Source: Sphingomonas sp. S1-29 (GTDB lineage Bacteria > Pseudomonadota > Alphaproteobacteria > Sphingomonadales > Sphingomonadaceae). Taken from it: a stretch of DNA of 64,000 bases. Shown here piece after piece: positions 50,929 to 58,961 of the stretch (position 1 is its first letter; each line of letters starts with the position of its first letter). The DNA is taken from NCBI RefSeq assembly GCF_026167545.1, contig NZ_CP110678.1, forward strand, positions 617,501-681,500, in the 5' to 3' direction. The translations under genes and the position numbers were made by a program. The notes beneath the pieces are model-generated. The model saw nothing but the letters and a program-made list of their open reading frames with translations, was not told the origin of the DNA and did no database searches.

Positions 50929-51434
50929 ACGAGCCGCTGCGCACCGGCTTTGCCGAGCCCGACGCGCCGGTCCGGTCGAAGCGGCTCGCGCCGATCACGG
51001 TGATGCTCGGTTCGCTGATGGTGCTGTTCCCCGTTATATCGACGATCCCGTGGATGCCCCCCTTCGGGCTGATGGTGCTGCTCGGCTGGCGGCTGCTGCG
51101 CCCCGACGTGTTCAAGGTCTGGGTCGCGGTGCCGCTCGGGCTGTTCGACGATCTGTTGAGCGGCCAACCGCTGGGCAGCGCGATGCTGCTATGGACCACG
51201 TGCTTTCTGGCGATCGAAGTGGTAGATAGCCGCCTTGTGTGGCGTGATTTCTGGCAGGACTGGCTTCTCGCGACCGGCGCCATCGGCTTCTGCCTGATCG
51301 CCGGCCGGCTCATCGCGTCGCCGCTCGGCGCGCATGTCGATACCGTCCTGCTGCTCCAGCTGGCGCTCAGCGTCGCGCTGTATCCGCTCATCTCGCGCAT
51401 GTGCGCCGCGATCGACCAGCGGGGGCGGCCATGA
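50925..51434 (+). CDS. mreD: Rod shape-determining protein MreD
   Basis: 169-aa polytopic inner-membrane protein with about five helices (e.g. MLGSLMVLFPVISTIPWMPP). PFGLMVLLGWRLLRPD and GLFDDLLSGQPLGSAMLLW match the family. ATG overlaps mreC and its stop overlaps mrdA (ATGA). Confidence 0.92.
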   Translation: MNEPLRTGFAEPDAPVRSKRLAPITVMLGSLMVLFPVISTIPWMPPFGLMVLLGWRLLRPDVFKVWVAVPLGLFDDLLSGQPLGSAMLLWTTCFLAIEVVDSRLVWRDFWQDWLLATGAIGFCLIAGRLIASPLGAHVDTVLLLQLALSVALYPLISRMCAAIDQRGRP

Positions 51435-53377
51435 GCGGGCCGATCAAGATCGTCACCGAAGCCGCGCAAAGCTTTAGCTTTTCGCGCCGGGCGACGATGC
51501 TGGGTTTCATGCAGGCGGGGGTCGGCGTGCTGCTCGCGAGCCGCATGGCGTGGATCGCGGTGGCCGAGAACGAACGTTATGAACTGCTCGCCGAGAGCAA
51601 CCGCGTAAACCTCACCTTGTTGCCGCCGCGGCGCGGCTGGATCGTCGACCGCGCGGGCACGCCGATCGCCAATAATCGCACCGATTTCCGCATCGACCTG
51701 ATCCCCGAGCGGCTGACCGACGCCGAAGCTACGCTCGGCAAGCTCAGCCAGTTGCTCGCGCTCGACGCCGAAGCGCTCGACCGGATTCGCCGCGACCTGC
51801 AGAATGCGCGCGGCTTCACCCCGGTCCCGGTGGCCGAGAATCTCGATTGGGACCGCTATGCCTCGGTCGTGGTACGCCAGCCTGAATTGCCCGGGGTCGC
51901 GCCGACGCAGGGCTATGCGCGCAATTATCCCAGCGGCGCGGCGGTGGCGCATCTGGTCGGCTATGTCGGCGGTGCCACCTCGGACCAGTATAAGGAAACC
52001 AAGGACCCGCTATTCCTCACCCCCGGCTTCAAACTCGGCAAGGATGGCCTTGAAAAGGCGCTAGAATCGACATTGCGCGGCGCGCCCGGCGCCAAGCGCG
52101 TTGAGGTCACTGCGCGCGGCCGCCCAGTTCGCGACCTGGAAACACGGCGCGACGTGCCCGGCAAGACCGTCCGATTGACGATCGATGCCGGCCTGCAGGA
52201 ATATGCCGCGCGCCGGCTGGGTAATGAATCGGGCACGGTGGTGGTCATCGACACGCTCGACGGCAGCATCCTGACGATGGCGTCGATGCCCGCCTACGAC
52301 CCCAACAGCTTCTCCGACGGCATCAGCCAGATCGAATGGGGGATGATGTCGAGCGACGATCACCTGCCGCTGACCAACAAGGCGCTGCAGGGCCTGTATC
52401 CGCCGGGATCGACCTTCAAGCCCGCGACCGCGCTGGCGGCATTGCGCTCGGGCATCGATCCCGACCGGACCGTCTATTGCGGCGGCGGCTATCAACTGGG
52501 CAATCGCTTCTTCCGCTGCCTCGGGCGCCACGGTTCGGTCAATCTCCACCGCGCGATCGCGCGCAGCTGCAATACCTATTTCTACACCATGGGCCGCGAA
52601 GTCGGGATGGACGCGGTCGCCGCAGCGGCGCGCGAGCTGGGCCTGGGCGCCGAATATCCGCTGCCCTTCCCTTCGCAGCGTTACGGCACGATCCCCGATC
52701 CCGCGTGGAAGCTGCGCAAATACGACCAGAAATGGACCCCGTCGGACACGCTCAACGCGTCGATCGGCCAGGGCTATATCCTCACCAGCCCGTTGCAGCT
52801 CGCGGTGCAGACCTCGCGCATCGCGTCGGGCCGCCGGCTGATGCCGCGCATCCTCGCCGACGCGCCGATCGTCGCGCCGATGCTCGACGTGCCGCCCGAA
52901 CGGATGGGGCTGATCCGATCGGGGATGGACGAGGTGGTCAACGGCGCGGGCACCGCGGTGCGCAGCCGGCTCCAGCTCGACGGCATCCGCATGGGCGGTA
53001 AGACCGGCACCGCGCAGGTCCGGCGGATCGCGGGCGGCGCGCGCGGCGGCATGAACGTGCCGTGGAAATATCGCGACCACGGGCTGTTCATCGGCTTCGC
53101 GCCGGTCGAACAGCCGCGCTATGCGGTGTCGGTGGTGATCGAACACGGCATGTCGGGATCGGGTGCCGCCGCCCCCGTCGCGCGCGACGTGCTGACCTAT
53201 CTGTTCGACCGCCAGCGCGCGCTCGATTCGCTCGCGGTGCTCGAGGAGAATTGGGGCGGCGACATTCGCGCCCGGATGGCGGTGAAGGCGGACGCCTATC
53301 GCGCCGCGCGCGCCAACCCCGCGCCGGTCGACCCCGCCACCGACACGGCTACCCCACCCAGCGGCAATACCGAATGA
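51431..53377 (+). CDS. mrdA: Penicillin-binding protein 2 (elongasome transpeptidase)
   Basis: Cross-links peptidoglycan during elongation. 648 aa with an N-terminal anchor, the pedestal domain from ~60, and the transpeptidase motifs S327-TFK330 in YPPGSTFKP, SCN in ARSCNTYFY, and KTG in GGKTGTAQV. Partner of RodA. Confidence 0.96.
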   Translation: MSGPIKIVTEAAQSFSFSRRATMLGFMQAGVGVLLASRMAWIAVAENERYELLAESNRVNLTLLPPRRGWIVDRAGTPIANNRTDFRIDLIPERLTDAEATLGKLSQLLALDAEALDRIRRDLQNARGFTPVPVAENLDWDRYASVVVRQPELPGVAPTQGYARNYPSGAAVAHLVGYVGGATSDQYKETKDPLFLTPGFKLGKDGLEKALESTLRGAPGAKRVEVTARGRPVRDLETRRDVPGKTVRLTIDAGLQEYAARRLGNESGTVVVIDTLDGSILTMASMPAYDPNSFSDGISQIEWGMMSSDDHLPLTNKALQGLYPPGSTFKPATALAALRSGIDPDRTVYCGGGYQLGNRFFRCLGRHGSVNLHRAIARSCNTYFYTMGREVGMDAVAAAARELGLGAEYPLPFPSQRYGTIPDPAWKLRKYDQKWTPSDTLNASIGQGYILTSPLQLAVQTSRIASGRRLMPRILADAPIVAPMLDVPPERMGLIRSGMDEVVNGAGTAVRSRLQLDGIRMGGKTGTAQVRRIAGGARGGMNVPWKYRDHGLFIGFAPVEQPRYAVSVVIEHGMSGSGAAAPVARDVLTYLFDRQRALDSLAVLEENWGGDIRARMAVKADAYRAARANPAPVDPATDTATPPSGNTE

Positions 53378-53387
53378 GGCGCGCGCC

Positions 53388-54500
53388 ATGAGATTGGGCG
53401 AGCTCGTCCCCGCCCCCGTTGCGCGCCTCCCCTGGGGCGTGTTGCTGCTGCTCACCGCGATCGGCGGCTTCGGCACCGTGGTGCTGTTCTCGGCGGCGGG
53501 CGGCAGCGTGACTCCCTGGGCGTCGTCGCAGGCGCTGCGCTTCTGTATCTTCATGGGTATGGCGATCACGCTGTCCTGGGTGCCGGCGCGCATCTGGGCG
53601 GCGATCGCGCTGCCGGGCTATGCGATCACGCTGGCGGCGCTGTTCGGGGTCGAAATGCTGGGTGCGGTCCGCGGCGGCAGCCAGCGCTGGCTCGAACTCG
53701 GCCCGATCCGCATCCAGCCCTCCGAATTCATGAAGCCGTTCATCGTCCTGGCGGTCGCCAAATTCTACGACATGCTGCCCCCCAACGAGACGCGCAAATT
53801 CGGCGCGATCTGGCCCGCGGCGATCCTGATCGGGCTGCCCGCGGGGCTGGTGATGCTCCAGCCCGACCTCGGCACCGCGCTGATGATCACCGGCGGCGGC
53901 GTGGTGGTAATGTTCCTCGCCGGCATCCCGCTGCGGCTGTTCATCGGCGGTGCGCTCGGGCTCGCGCTCTTCATCCCGCTCGCGGTGAACTATCTGCTGC
54001 ACGATTATCAGCGCAACCGCGTACTGATCTTCCTGAATCCCGAAAACGACCCGCTGGGCACCGGCTATCACATCAGCCAGTCGAAGATCGCGATCGGCTC
54101 GGGCGGGCTATTCGGCAAGGGGTTCGGCAATGGCAGCCAGGTCCATCTCGATTACCTGCCCGAGGGGCATACCGACTTCGTCTTCGCGACGATGGCCGAG
54201 GAATGGGGGATGGTCGGTGGACTGTTGCTGATCCTGGCGTTCATGCTGCTGATTCGTTGGGGGATGAACGTCGCGCACCGCGCCCCCGATCGATTTTCGC
54301 GGCTTGCCGCGGCGGGGCTCGCGACGACGATCTTCTATTATGTCGCGATCAACCTGATGATGGTGATGGGGCTCGCCCCGGTGGTCGGCATCCCGCTGCC
54401 GCTGGTGAGCTTTGGCGGTTCGGCGCAGATGACGACGCTGATCTGCGTCGGCATCCTGATGTCGATAAACCGCGCCTCGACCCGCCAACCGAGCTGGTAG
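53388..54500 (+). CDS. rodA: Rod shape-determining protein RodA (SEDS glycosyltransferase)
   Basis: Polymerises lipid II with PBP2. 370 aa with ~10 membrane helices. SEDS signatures: RGGSQRWLELGPIRIQPSEF, QPDLGTALMI, and the catalytic loop PEGHTDFVFATMAEEWG. Ends with FGGSAQMTTLICVGILMSI. 10 bp after mrdA; last gene of the operon. Confidence 0.96.
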   Translation: MRLGELVPAPVARLPWGVLLLLTAIGGFGTVVLFSAAGGSVTPWASSQALRFCIFMGMAITLSWVPARIWAAIALPGYAITLAALFGVEMLGAVRGGSQRWLELGPIRIQPSEFMKPFIVLAVAKFYDMLPPNETRKFGAIWPAAILIGLPAGLVMLQPDLGTALMITGGGVVVMFLAGIPLRLFIGGALGLALFIPLAVNYLLHDYQRNRVLIFLNPENDPLGTGYHISQSKIAIGSGGLFGKGFGNGSQVHLDYLPEGHTDFVFATMAEEWGMVGGLLLILAFMLLIRWGMNVAHRAPDRFSRLAAAGLATTIFYYVAINLMMVMGLAPVVGIPLPLVSFGGSAQMTTLICVGILMSINRASTRQPSW

Positions 54501-54592
54501 CGAGATAAGGTGTTGCCATCCCCGATCCGCAATGTTAGTGGCGCGCCTCCCGAACGCAAAGCGGCACCAAACCGCGGAATTTGCCAGGGTAT

Positions 54593-54673
<81 letters not shown>

Positions 54674-54737
54674 CTCTCTATATTTTAGCTACTTATGCGG
54701 TGTCCTATTTCCGTCGGTGAGTTGGCTTGCTTTTCGC

Positions 54738-54754
54738 TCTAGCGTATTTCTAGC
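54738..54754. repeat. 17-bp CTAG-rich repeat, left copy
   Basis: TCTAGCGTATTTCTAGC, 64 bp inside attL. Same sequence and orientation at 62791-62807 near attR, 14 bp upstream of the integrase start. A candidate arm-type site for the integrase or excisionase. Confidence 0.7.
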
Positions 54755-54852
54755 GGCTCTGCCGTCCGCAGCGCTTCGCTGCTTATTGACTGGTATGCTG
54801 TGGCGGAAAGGCCGTTGGTCCGTCACAACCCGCCGAGGCGTGAGGGATTGCT

Positions 54853-55296
54853 ATGAAAAAGAAGCTTTATCAGGATTTGGTTAGTCGCATGGAAGCCGCC
54901 GCCGCAGATGGCCGGGATGTTGAAGCCGCTTGGTTCGCGTACGCCGTTCTCGAAGACAGACTACGCTCATTGCTGCGTCAGAGCGGAGGCGAGGGTCAGA
55001 GTAAAGGCATCGGCAAGCCAATCCGAATGATGGGTCCTAAACTGAAAGAGCTCGCGAAACGCGCAAAGAAAGACGAGCTGCTGAAAAGCTGCTTTGAGTA
55101 CGATAAGCTAAATCAGTGGAAGCACGACCGAAACGACCTGGTTCACGCTATGGCTGATGGCTCTCAGACCATAGAGCAGATTGATGCTGCTGCCGCGTCG
55201 CTTGCGAGCGAAGGAGTCGTTCTGGCACGGACTTACGCCGCTGCAGCTCGACGATTGAAAAAGAACCGCGCACAGGTTGCCGTTCCCCCACTGTAA
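54853..55296 (+). CDS. HEPN-motif protein, island cargo
   Basis: 147 aa, ATG with GAGGGA six bases upstream. Mostly helical and charged. The segment HDRNDLVHAM holds the R-N-x3-H (Rx4H) pattern of HEPN nucleases and nucleotidyltransferase partners. HEPN proteins often act as RNases in toxin-antitoxin or abortive-infection systems. No partner antitoxin (MNT) is next to it. The domain is called by motif and helix pattern only. Confidence 0.6.
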   Translation: MKKKLYQDLVSRMEAAAADGRDVEAAWFAYAVLEDRLRSLLRQSGGEGQSKGIGKPIRMMGPKLKELAKRAKKDELLKSCFEYDKLNQWKHDRNDLVHAMADGSQTIEQIDAAAASLASEGVVLARTYAAAARRLKKNRAQVAVPPL

Positions 55297-55320
55297 TCGA
55301 TACGCCATGCTGCCGTATCG

Positions 55321-55548
55321 TCAGCGGGCATGGTCCACGTTCCAAACTCCTGCCAATTCCCATGCACGCAACGCCGCTACGATGACGATCATGTCGTCCG
55401 CCTCAAGCGCCCCGCTTTCGATGCCGGGTAGAACCTCCTGCTCCACCCAAGCGTCGAACGAGCCGAACCAAAGGGTGAAGGGCGATGGTGTCGGCTTCGC
55501 TCCGGTCTCCAGCCGTTTCACGCGGCGGCTCAGAGCGCGGATGCTCAT
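55321..55548 (-). CDS. Hypothetical island protein (75 aa)
   Basis: Last gene of a minus-strand run of six. Basic N-terminus (MSIRALSRRVKRLE), then an acidic helical part. No motif recognised. It begins 4 bp after the end of the gene at 55553-55831. Confidence 0.55.
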   Translation of the reverse strand: MSIRALSRRVKRLETGAKPTPSPFTLWFGSFDAWVEQEVLPGIESGALEADDMIVIVAALRAWELAGVWNVDHAR

Positions 55549-55552
55549 GGAA

Positions 55553-55831
55553 TCAACCTAGACCAAGCCGCACACGCAAGTCGTGCCCTACGACACTGAC
55601 AGCCTTGGGCGTTGTTTGCGCGAGCATGGCGGGGGTTGGCACCTCGGGCGACCGCCTCCGATTGAGCACCGCTACCAGCGCGGGTGCGACGCGCATGTTG
55701 TGCGCCATGCACGCTGCGTCGATCGCCTGATCTTCGTCCAGCACCTGGAAATGGCGGCGGACGATGTTGGGGGCTTCTTCTATGGGCATTCCATACTTGG
55801 CGGCTGGCGGGCGCGGTTCGTCAGCTTTCAT
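55553..55831 (-). CDS. Hypothetical island protein (92 aa)
   Basis: Overlaps the 3' end of the upstream gene (55821-56243) by 11 nt, so translated with it. Contains a Pro-rich start and a central helix-rich part. Not recognised. Confidence 0.55.
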   Translation of the reverse strand: MKADEPRPPAAKYGMPIEEAPNIVRRHFQVLDEDQAIDAACMAHNMRVAPALVAVLNRRRSPEVPTPAMLAQTTPKAVSVVGHDLRVRLGLG

Positions 55832-56243
55832 GGTGTATCACCTTCAGTTGGCGCAGCACGTCGAACATATCTGCGCGGATTTCCGGGTCGTCGCAGTCGC
55901 GCATGACCTCCGCCGCCGTGGTGACCACAATCCGGCGTAGTTCGCCCCGTTCCTGATCGTTCATGCCCGCGATGAAGTCGCGGAACGGGTGCCAGCGCTT
56001 GGTGCGGAATATGTCGTTGTGGCTGAGCGGCACGACATAGAGGGGGTGCGACATCTGGTCCGCCATGCTCACAGCCCAATCCAACCACATCTGATATTCG
56101 CTGATCGGCCGGTAGGATGTGGCGAAGGAACGCCGCACGCCGGGCGTATCACTTGGCCCCGTCCAACCGACATAGACCATCACATCGTCGTGTTCAGGAT
56201 CGTCCGCGATGACGCGGTTCCGAAGTGTGGTTATCGTCGTCAT
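55821..56243 (-). CDS. Hypothetical island protein (140 aa)
   Basis: Starts MTTITTLRNRVIADDPEHDD. Acidic with aromatic residues (YVGWTGPSD, WLDWAVSMADQM); not recognised. Its ATG overlaps the stop of the small upstream ORF as ATGA, a sign of real translation coupling. Confidence 0.6.
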   Translation of the reverse strand: MTTITTLRNRVIADDPEHDDVMVYVGWTGPSDTPGVRRSFATSYRPISEYQMWLDWAVSMADQMSHPLYVVPLSHNDIFRTKRWHPFRDFIAGMNDQERGELRRIVVTTAAEVMRDCDDPEIRADMFDVLRQLKVIHHES

Positions 56244-56344
56244 GGCTGACCTCCGTGGGGGTATGCATCAATCCGGCGCGGTGCCGTTCGCACTCGGCCT
56301 TTTTGCAAAATATGCTGGGGAAAATTGGATTTACCCTCGGGCAT
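56240..56344 (-). CDS. 34-aa coupled ORF in the island operon
   Basis: Encodes MPEGKSNFPQHILQKGRV and 16 more residues, very basic. It starts inside the end of the upstream gene (stop 56331) and ends ATGA over the next start. Position and overlaps suggest a real small gene. Confidence 0.45.
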   Translation of the reverse strand: MPEGKSNFPQHILQKGRVRTAPRRIDAYPHGGQP

Positions 56345-56825
56345 CGCGCGCCTCCTCAAGAGCTTCAATCCGAGCCGACAGTTCCTCGGTCGCCCGAATG
56401 TCCGAGAGCGATTTGATGCTGTCGATGATGAGCCGCCCAACGTCCGGGGCGACTGCACCCGCCGCGATGGCCTCCAGCACCTGCGCAACCTGATCGCTGA
56501 TCGGCGCAGTGGCATCGAAATCGAAGTTCACCTTCTCCGCCTGCGCCTTGATCGACGGCAGGGTCTTGGCGAGAACGATGGACGCGGCGTTGGTGTCGCC
56601 CTCCAATGCCTTTCCAATCAGCACGGACACGATGGCGCGCATTTCATCGAGCATCTGGCGCGTGGCTAGTAACCGCCGATCCGGGATGCCAGCCGGTCTG
56701 CCGTTCGGGTTTGGCGAAGGTCCACCAGCTACCCACGACGGGTTGCCCGCACCGCGCACGGGCTTCTCCGAAGGGGGCGCGGGCTTCCAATCGCTGCCCC
56801 AAGGGGGCTGAACCACAGCGGTCAT
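56331..56825 (-). CDS. DUF5681-like protein, possibly terminase small-subunit related
   Basis: 164 aa. The first half has GNPSWVAGGPSPNPNGRPAG, the NPNGRP motif of phage DUF5681 proteins often found beside terminases; the second half is helical (MRAIVSVLIGKALEGDTNAA). This hints at a DNA-packaging or DNA-binding role. Assignment is by motif only. Confidence 0.55.
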   Translation of the reverse strand: MTAVVQPPWGSDWKPAPPSEKPVRGAGNPSWVAGGPSPNPNGRPAGIPDRRLLATRQMLDEMRAIVSVLIGKALEGDTNAASIVLAKTLPSIKAQAEKVNFDFDATAPISDQVAQVLEAIAAGAVAPDVGRLIIDSIKSLSDIRATEELSARIEALEEARDARG

Positions 56826-56856
56826 CGAACTACCTCGATTTGATTAGAGCAAGGGG

Positions 56857-57609
56857 TCAGACCGCGAACGGTTTGTGCGATTCGTCCCGTTTTGCACGCA
56901 ACATCGCCGGGGTGATCTCACCGGAATATTGACCGTGCAGGTCGAAGTTCGGACCCTTGACCTTGATGGTGCCGACCGCCTTCGCGACCTCCCTCTTCAG
57001 CACGCCCATGCGACCGTCGATCAGATCGCGGGCGGCGGTGACCGCGCGCAAGCGTTTCGCCAGCCCCGGATTGAACCGTTCGTGGTACTCGCGCAGCAAG
57101 ATCGGCTTCATCTCATTTTCGATGCCGCTCAACATAGCGGGCGCGCCCAATACAGCGCTGGCGACCACCTCATCGCCATCGCGGATCGCTTCGGAGATTG
57201 CCGCCATGCGCTCGCCGGTTTTGAGAGACTTAAAGTGGGCGCGGATTTCGCTGCTGACCATCTGGCTGGCTTTGGATTCGACCGCTTTGGTCATTTCCTG
57301 TTCCCACACCTCGACCTTTGCGTTCAGCGTGGACGAGGCGGCATCCCAAAGCGGATATACCTTCGCAAGCATCCGGCTACGCGCGAACTCATCGACTTTC
57401 AGAAGCTGACCGGCTTCATTAAGCGTGGGGTCGTCTGCCACCGCCGTCTTGGCGTTGTGGATAGCACCAAGCGCAGCAAATGCTTCGGTGAACGCCGACT
57501 TGGCAGTGCTTAGGTAGGTTGCGGTATCTTCGTCGTAATCAACGATAGTCGCCATCGCGGCATCGGGATCAAGATCGAGACTTACGCGGACGTCGATTTC
57601 ATCAGCCAT
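56857..57609 (-). CDS. Hypothetical island protein (250 aa), phage-like
   Basis: First gene of the minus-strand run, using Met at 57609 (MADEIDVRVSLDLDPDAAMA). Long helical middle with Lys/Glu/Ala; no signal peptide, no known motif. Possibly structural or DNA-associated; not recognised. Confidence 0.55.
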   Translation of the reverse strand: MADEIDVRVSLDLDPDAAMATIVDYDEDTATYLSTAKSAFTEAFAALGAIHNAKTAVADDPTLNEAGQLLKVDEFARSRMLAKVYPLWDAASSTLNAKVEVWEQEMTKAVESKASQMVSSEIRAHFKSLKTGERMAAISEAIRDGDEVVASAVLGAPAMLSGIENEMKPILLREYHERFNPGLAKRLRAVTAARDLIDGRMGVLKREVAKAVGTIKVKGPNFDLHGQYSGEITPAMLRAKRDESHKPFAV

Positions 57610-57825
57610 TTGGCTGCCTCCCATGTTGGATGCGGCTAGACATTGGCTACAGACTAGGGAGCACGCTGTAAGTCGTACAAGCGGTTTGTTTGTTAAAACA
57701 ATTACTTAGGTCGGTTCAGGCGTGGCAGGACCGTGAAACAACATATTTGTGGGTCGGGGATTTACGGGTGATGACCGCACGCGTTCGCACCGGTAAGGCT
57801 GTGAGAGACCAGCGGGATAAATCAG

Positions 57826-58785
57826 ATGGCAGTAGCCGAAAAGTCGGGTGGCGTTCCGCGAGAAGCGTTCAAGCGCGTTGCTGAGGCATTCCTCATAAGC
57901 AACATGGATGAGCTGATGCATCAGTTGCGAGTTTTGTCGGCTCAGAATGATGACCTGACAAACTGCATTCGCGATGCGTCTGAGGGCCTCCAAAGCGTGA
58001 TCAGTGCCGCTACGCTACCCTTTCAGCTAACCCTCGAATCTGTCCAGCAGCGCCACTTTGACCGTCATCTCGCTGCCGAGCGCATCCGAAGCTTGGAGGA
58101 TGTGCCGTTTGGAGAACAACCCTCCGAGCAACAGGAGCAGAAAGCACTAGATATAGCACGCCGCAAGATGCGCGAGTTTATAGACAGTAAGGAAGGTACG
58201 AATTCCATCCGAGATTCAGTTGTTTACGAAATGAATCGAAGCCTTACCTCATCAAACATATCCTCTGCAGCCAAGGAAATGATGGTTCAGACGCTCGTCT
58301 CAACCTGGGCGGTATTTGAGCATTTCGCATCTTCTTTCGTCGTTGCATGGCTAAATCATGATCCGCGACGGTCTCGCTTAATATTATCTGCACCGGAGCT
58401 AAAGGCATATTTCGGAAAACAGGTGGTCGACATTGAAGCTATAGATGACCACGGCTTTGACCTTAGCCGATCGATGGGAAGCGTGATTTTCCGGGGAAGG
58501 AGATTGGACAATCTCACTATTCTCCGCGCTGTAATAAATGCCATTTTCGATGAAGAGTATTTGCGAAATGCACTTGGTAACGAGCTCTGGATGTTGAATC
58601 AAAAGCGCCATCTATTTGTCCATAAGCGAGGTTTAATCGATCAGGAGTACCTTCAACGGACGGGTGACAAAGTTACTTTGGGGCATCGGCTTAGCCTGTC
58701 GAGCAATGACATAAAGACTTATATTGCTGCCGTGCAGAAAGCCATCGTTGCTATCGTAAGCGCGGCGGCGGCGCATACCGAATAA
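57826..58785 (+). CDS. HEPN-motif protein, larger island cargo
   Basis: 319 aa. The C-terminal half contains WMLNQKRHLFVHKRGLID, with the R-x4-H pattern (RHLFVH) of HEPN domains. This is close to the RHxxVH-NxG signature of the MAE_18760/RiboL-like group. The N-terminal part is helical without clear motif. Codon use is visibly different from the chromosome (more AT-rich third positions, e.g. ATA, TTA, AGA). It stands alone between the six-gene block and the ATPase. Likely a defence or toxin effector, but this is inferred. Confidence 0.65.
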   Translation: MAVAEKSGGVPREAFKRVAEAFLISNMDELMHQLRVLSAQNDDLTNCIRDASEGLQSVISAATLPFQLTLESVQQRHFDRHLAAERIRSLEDVPFGEQPSEQQEQKALDIARRKMREFIDSKEGTNSIRDSVVYEMNRSLTSSNISSAAKEMMVQTLVSTWAVFEHFASSFVVAWLNHDPRRSRLILSAPELKAYFGKQVVDIEAIDDHGFDLSRSMGSVIFRGRRLDNLTILRAVINAIFDEEYLRNALGNELWMLNQKRHLFVHKRGLIDQEYLQRTGDKVTLGHRLSLSSNDIKTYIAAVQKAIVAIVSAAAAHTE

Positions 58786-58961
58786 CCGACAGACCGCGTA
58801 GAATTGCCCGATGGCGAAATGGGCGCATGCGCTTAGGGGAAGCCGGCAAACTGGGTGAAGTGGGGAATGTGGGGGCGGCGGTAAAGTGAGCAGTTGCTAG
58901 CACTTCACCCAGTTTCCCCACATAGTAACCACACCCCCCACTTTCCCCACCCTACCCTTGT
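58786..58961. other. Candidate replication origin or regulatory repeat region of the island
   Basis: A perfect 15-bp inverted repeat: AAACTGGGTGAAGTG (58848-58862) and CACTTCACCCAGTTT (58901-58915). It is embedded in three iteron-like sites with core GTGGGGAA (58860-58874 on plus; 58913-58924 and ~58935-58951 on minus). It abuts the 3' end of the RepA-like ATPase gene. Iterons next to a Rep-type gene suggest an origin, but a transcription stop or operator is possible. Confidence 0.45.
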
